Positions 62,966-64,000 of a DNA stretch of 64,000 nt are shown here, piece by piece. Each line of letters begins with the position of its first letter. The stretch's first letter is position 1. The translations under genes were made by a program, and so were the position numbers. Source of the DNA: Paraburkholderia nodosa DSM 21604. GTDB lineage: Bacteria > Pseudomonadota > Gammaproteobacteria > Burkholderiales > Burkholderiaceae. Below the pieces are notes generated by a model. It saw nothing but the letters and a program-made list of their open reading frames with translations. It was not told where the DNA came from and ran no database searches. The stretch covers positions 1-64,000 of the forward strand of contig NZ_JAFA01000042.1 in assembly GCF_000519185.1 (NCBI RefSeq). Reading direction: 5' to 3'.

Positions 62966-63286
62966 TCAGAGGGAAATCTTGCCGCGGCAGATATCCGCGA
63001 ACATGACCCAGTCGCCCATCAGGCTGTAGATCGGGTGGCGGAAGGTGGCCGGGCGGTTCTTCTCGAACTTGAAATGTCCGACCCATGCGAAGCCGTAGCC
63101 GCAGACGATGGCAAGCGGCAGCCAGAGCCAGTTGCCGGTGGCGATCGCCATGCAGACGAAGCCGATCACGCCAAGCGAGCCGATGAAATGCAGCCGCCGC
63201 GACATGATATTGCTGTGCTCGCTCAGGTAGAACGGATAGAACTGCGCGAAGCTCGAAAAATGCTCGGTATGCGTGGTGGGTTGCAT
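62966..63286 (-). CDS. DUF962 / Mpo1-like membrane protein
   Basis: A 106-aa protein: FAQFYPFYLSEHSNIMSRRLHFIGS, two helices, then YGFAWVGHFKFEKNRPATFRHPIYSLMGDWVM. The conserved histidines are those of the Mpo1/DUF962 family, Fe2+-dependent dioxygenases acting on 2-hydroxy fatty acids in yeast. Bacterial role not established. Excellent RBS (GGAGGAGG) before the ATG at 63286. Confidence 0.9.
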   Translation of the reverse strand: MQPTTHTEHFSSFAQFYPFYLSEHSNIMSRRLHFIGSLGVIGFVCMAIATGNWLWLPLAIVCGYGFAWVGHFKFEKNRPATFRHPIYSLMGDWVMFADICRGKISL

Positions 63287-63381
63287 CGCCTCCTCCTTTC
63301 TGCGTGGGCACGCAGGGGATGGTTGATTCAGCCATTTTCCGGCGTTCCGAACGACCGTGCAACCAGGGCTGGTGTGAACTG

Positions 63382-64000
63382 TCAGCCGTTGCCCACACGC
63401 GGCGTTTGCTGCGTTGCAAAAGCATAGAGCGCGTCGAGTGTCGCATCCGGTTGCTCGGTCATCAACGCGTGGCCCGCGTCCAGCGTGACCGTGTCCACGG
63501 GCGTGCCCGCTTGCGCGAAGGCCTCGGCGAGGGCGCGCGCCGCGCGCGGGGGCGTCATCGCGTCGCGTTTGCCGACGATCAGTCGCACCGGGCAGCGGAC
63601 TTTCGCGGCGCTGGTGAGACCGTCCGCATAGGCATTGCACGCCGCGAAATCGGTATGGAAAAGCTGCGGCTCGCCGCGCGCGGAGACGCGCTCCATGAGC
63701 CGCTGGTTCATGCCGCGCAGCCAGAAGCCCGGCCCGGGACTCGACGGCTTGGCGGCGAGCGTCGAGTGCGACCACGCGTTGACGAGCGCGATCGCCTCCG
63801 GCTCGCGCTCGCGCGCGGCTTCGAGCAGGGTTGGCGCGACCGTCATCGGGAATGCGGTGGCGAGCAGGGCGATGCGCTGCGCGCGCTCCGGATGGCGCGC
63901 GGCGAATTCGAGCGCGACGAGCGAGCCCATGCTGTGGCCGGCGACGAAGGCCTGCGGGGCGTTCAGCGTGTCTAGCAGCGCGGCGAGCCAGTCGGCGAGC
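63382..64000 (-). CDS. alpha/beta hydrolase, 5' end outside the window
   Basis: The C-terminal 206 residues of an alpha/beta hydrolase. The nucleophile elbow AGHSMGSLVALEFAARHPER lies near the window edge. Then come the cap region, the acid in LIVGKRDAMTPP, and the catalytic histidine in LDAGHALMTEQPD. The oxyanion HGxP motif must lie beyond the edge. An ATG inside the elbow (63930) is not the true start. Substrate unknown. Confidence 0.9.
   Translation of the reverse strand, partial: LADWLAALLDTLNAPQAFVAGHSMGSLVALEFAARHPERAQRIALLATAFPMTVAPTLLEAAREREPEAIALVNAWSHSTLAAKPSSPGPGFWLRGMNQRLMERVSARGEPQLFHTDFAACNAYADGLTSAAKVRCPVRLIVGKRDAMTPPRAARALAEAFAQAGTPVDTVTLDAGHALMTEQPDATLDALYAFATQQTPRVGNG

Overview
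The window is about 65% G+C. Its gene content (split iol catabolic operon with a fused IolC, AaeB/AaeX-type efflux operon, valS-galU block, 4HB chemoreceptor) fits a beta-proteobacterial chromosome of the Burkholderiaceae, most likely Paraburkholderia or Caballeronia. Almost everything is ordinary chromosomal sequence. I see no CRISPR array, transposase, integrase, prophage or recognisable defence system.

Layout. 1-350: 3' end of an rRNA operon (last bases of 23S, 5S, terminator). 480-6430: two very small secreted or membrane proteins, a DUF2288-MATE efflux pair, a 540-bp gap followed by a candidate sRNA, a NlpD-like lipoprotein, an aldose 1-epimerase, a 28-residue membrane peptide and UppP. 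6545-7735: tRNA-Arg(TCT) and a 1.1-kb integration scar bounded by a 45-bp copy of the tRNA 3' half. 7820-13130: PH-domain protein, a lipoprotein phosphoesterase divergent from a di-haem cytochrome c peroxidase, small exported proteins, NUDIX. 13214-19840: glnS, RBBP9-like hydrolase, CoA-transferase, alaS. 19925-26236: LysR/MFS pair, NUDIX, thioesterase, an adenosine-specific kinase/Ap4A phosphorylase pair, and fsr. 26654-28336: chemoreceptor.

28411-40765 is a complete myo-inositol uptake and catabolism locus. A seven-gene leftward operon (binding protein, permease, ATPase, iolC-DUF2090, iolD, iolE, iolB) diverges from a rightward iolR-iolG-oxidoreductase operon. The shared control region carries a perfect TGGAA-N6-TTCCA operator. 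The binding protein, permease and ATPase import inositol. IolG oxidises it, IolE dehydrates it, IolD opens the ring, IolB isomerises, IolC phosphorylates and the DUF2090 domain probably cleaves. The final methylmalonate-semialdehyde dehydrogenase (IolA) is not in the window.

40878-50437 holds housekeeping genes (TusA-like, galU, valS, UvrD-type helicase, MTA/SAH nucleosidase, prpE). 50649-51500 is the most unusual stretch: an orphan hydrogenase-protease (M52/HyaD) homologue that has lost the residues expected to bind nickel. It lies behind a perfect FNR/ANR box, and a possible small RNA lies on the other side of that box. 51549-57624 is a four-gene aromatic-acid type efflux operon (outer-membrane factor, FUSC/AaeB, DUF1656/AaeX, HlyD/AaeA) with a divergent LysR regulator. 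57786-64000: small membrane protein, metallophosphoesterase, FAD-linked oxidase, DUF2069-WrbA, YihY, DUF962/Mpo1-like, and an alpha/beta hydrolase cut by the window end.

Start codons were adjusted from the longest open frame wherever a ribosome-binding site, signal peptide or family alignment argued for it. Family names come from recognising motifs, not from database searches.
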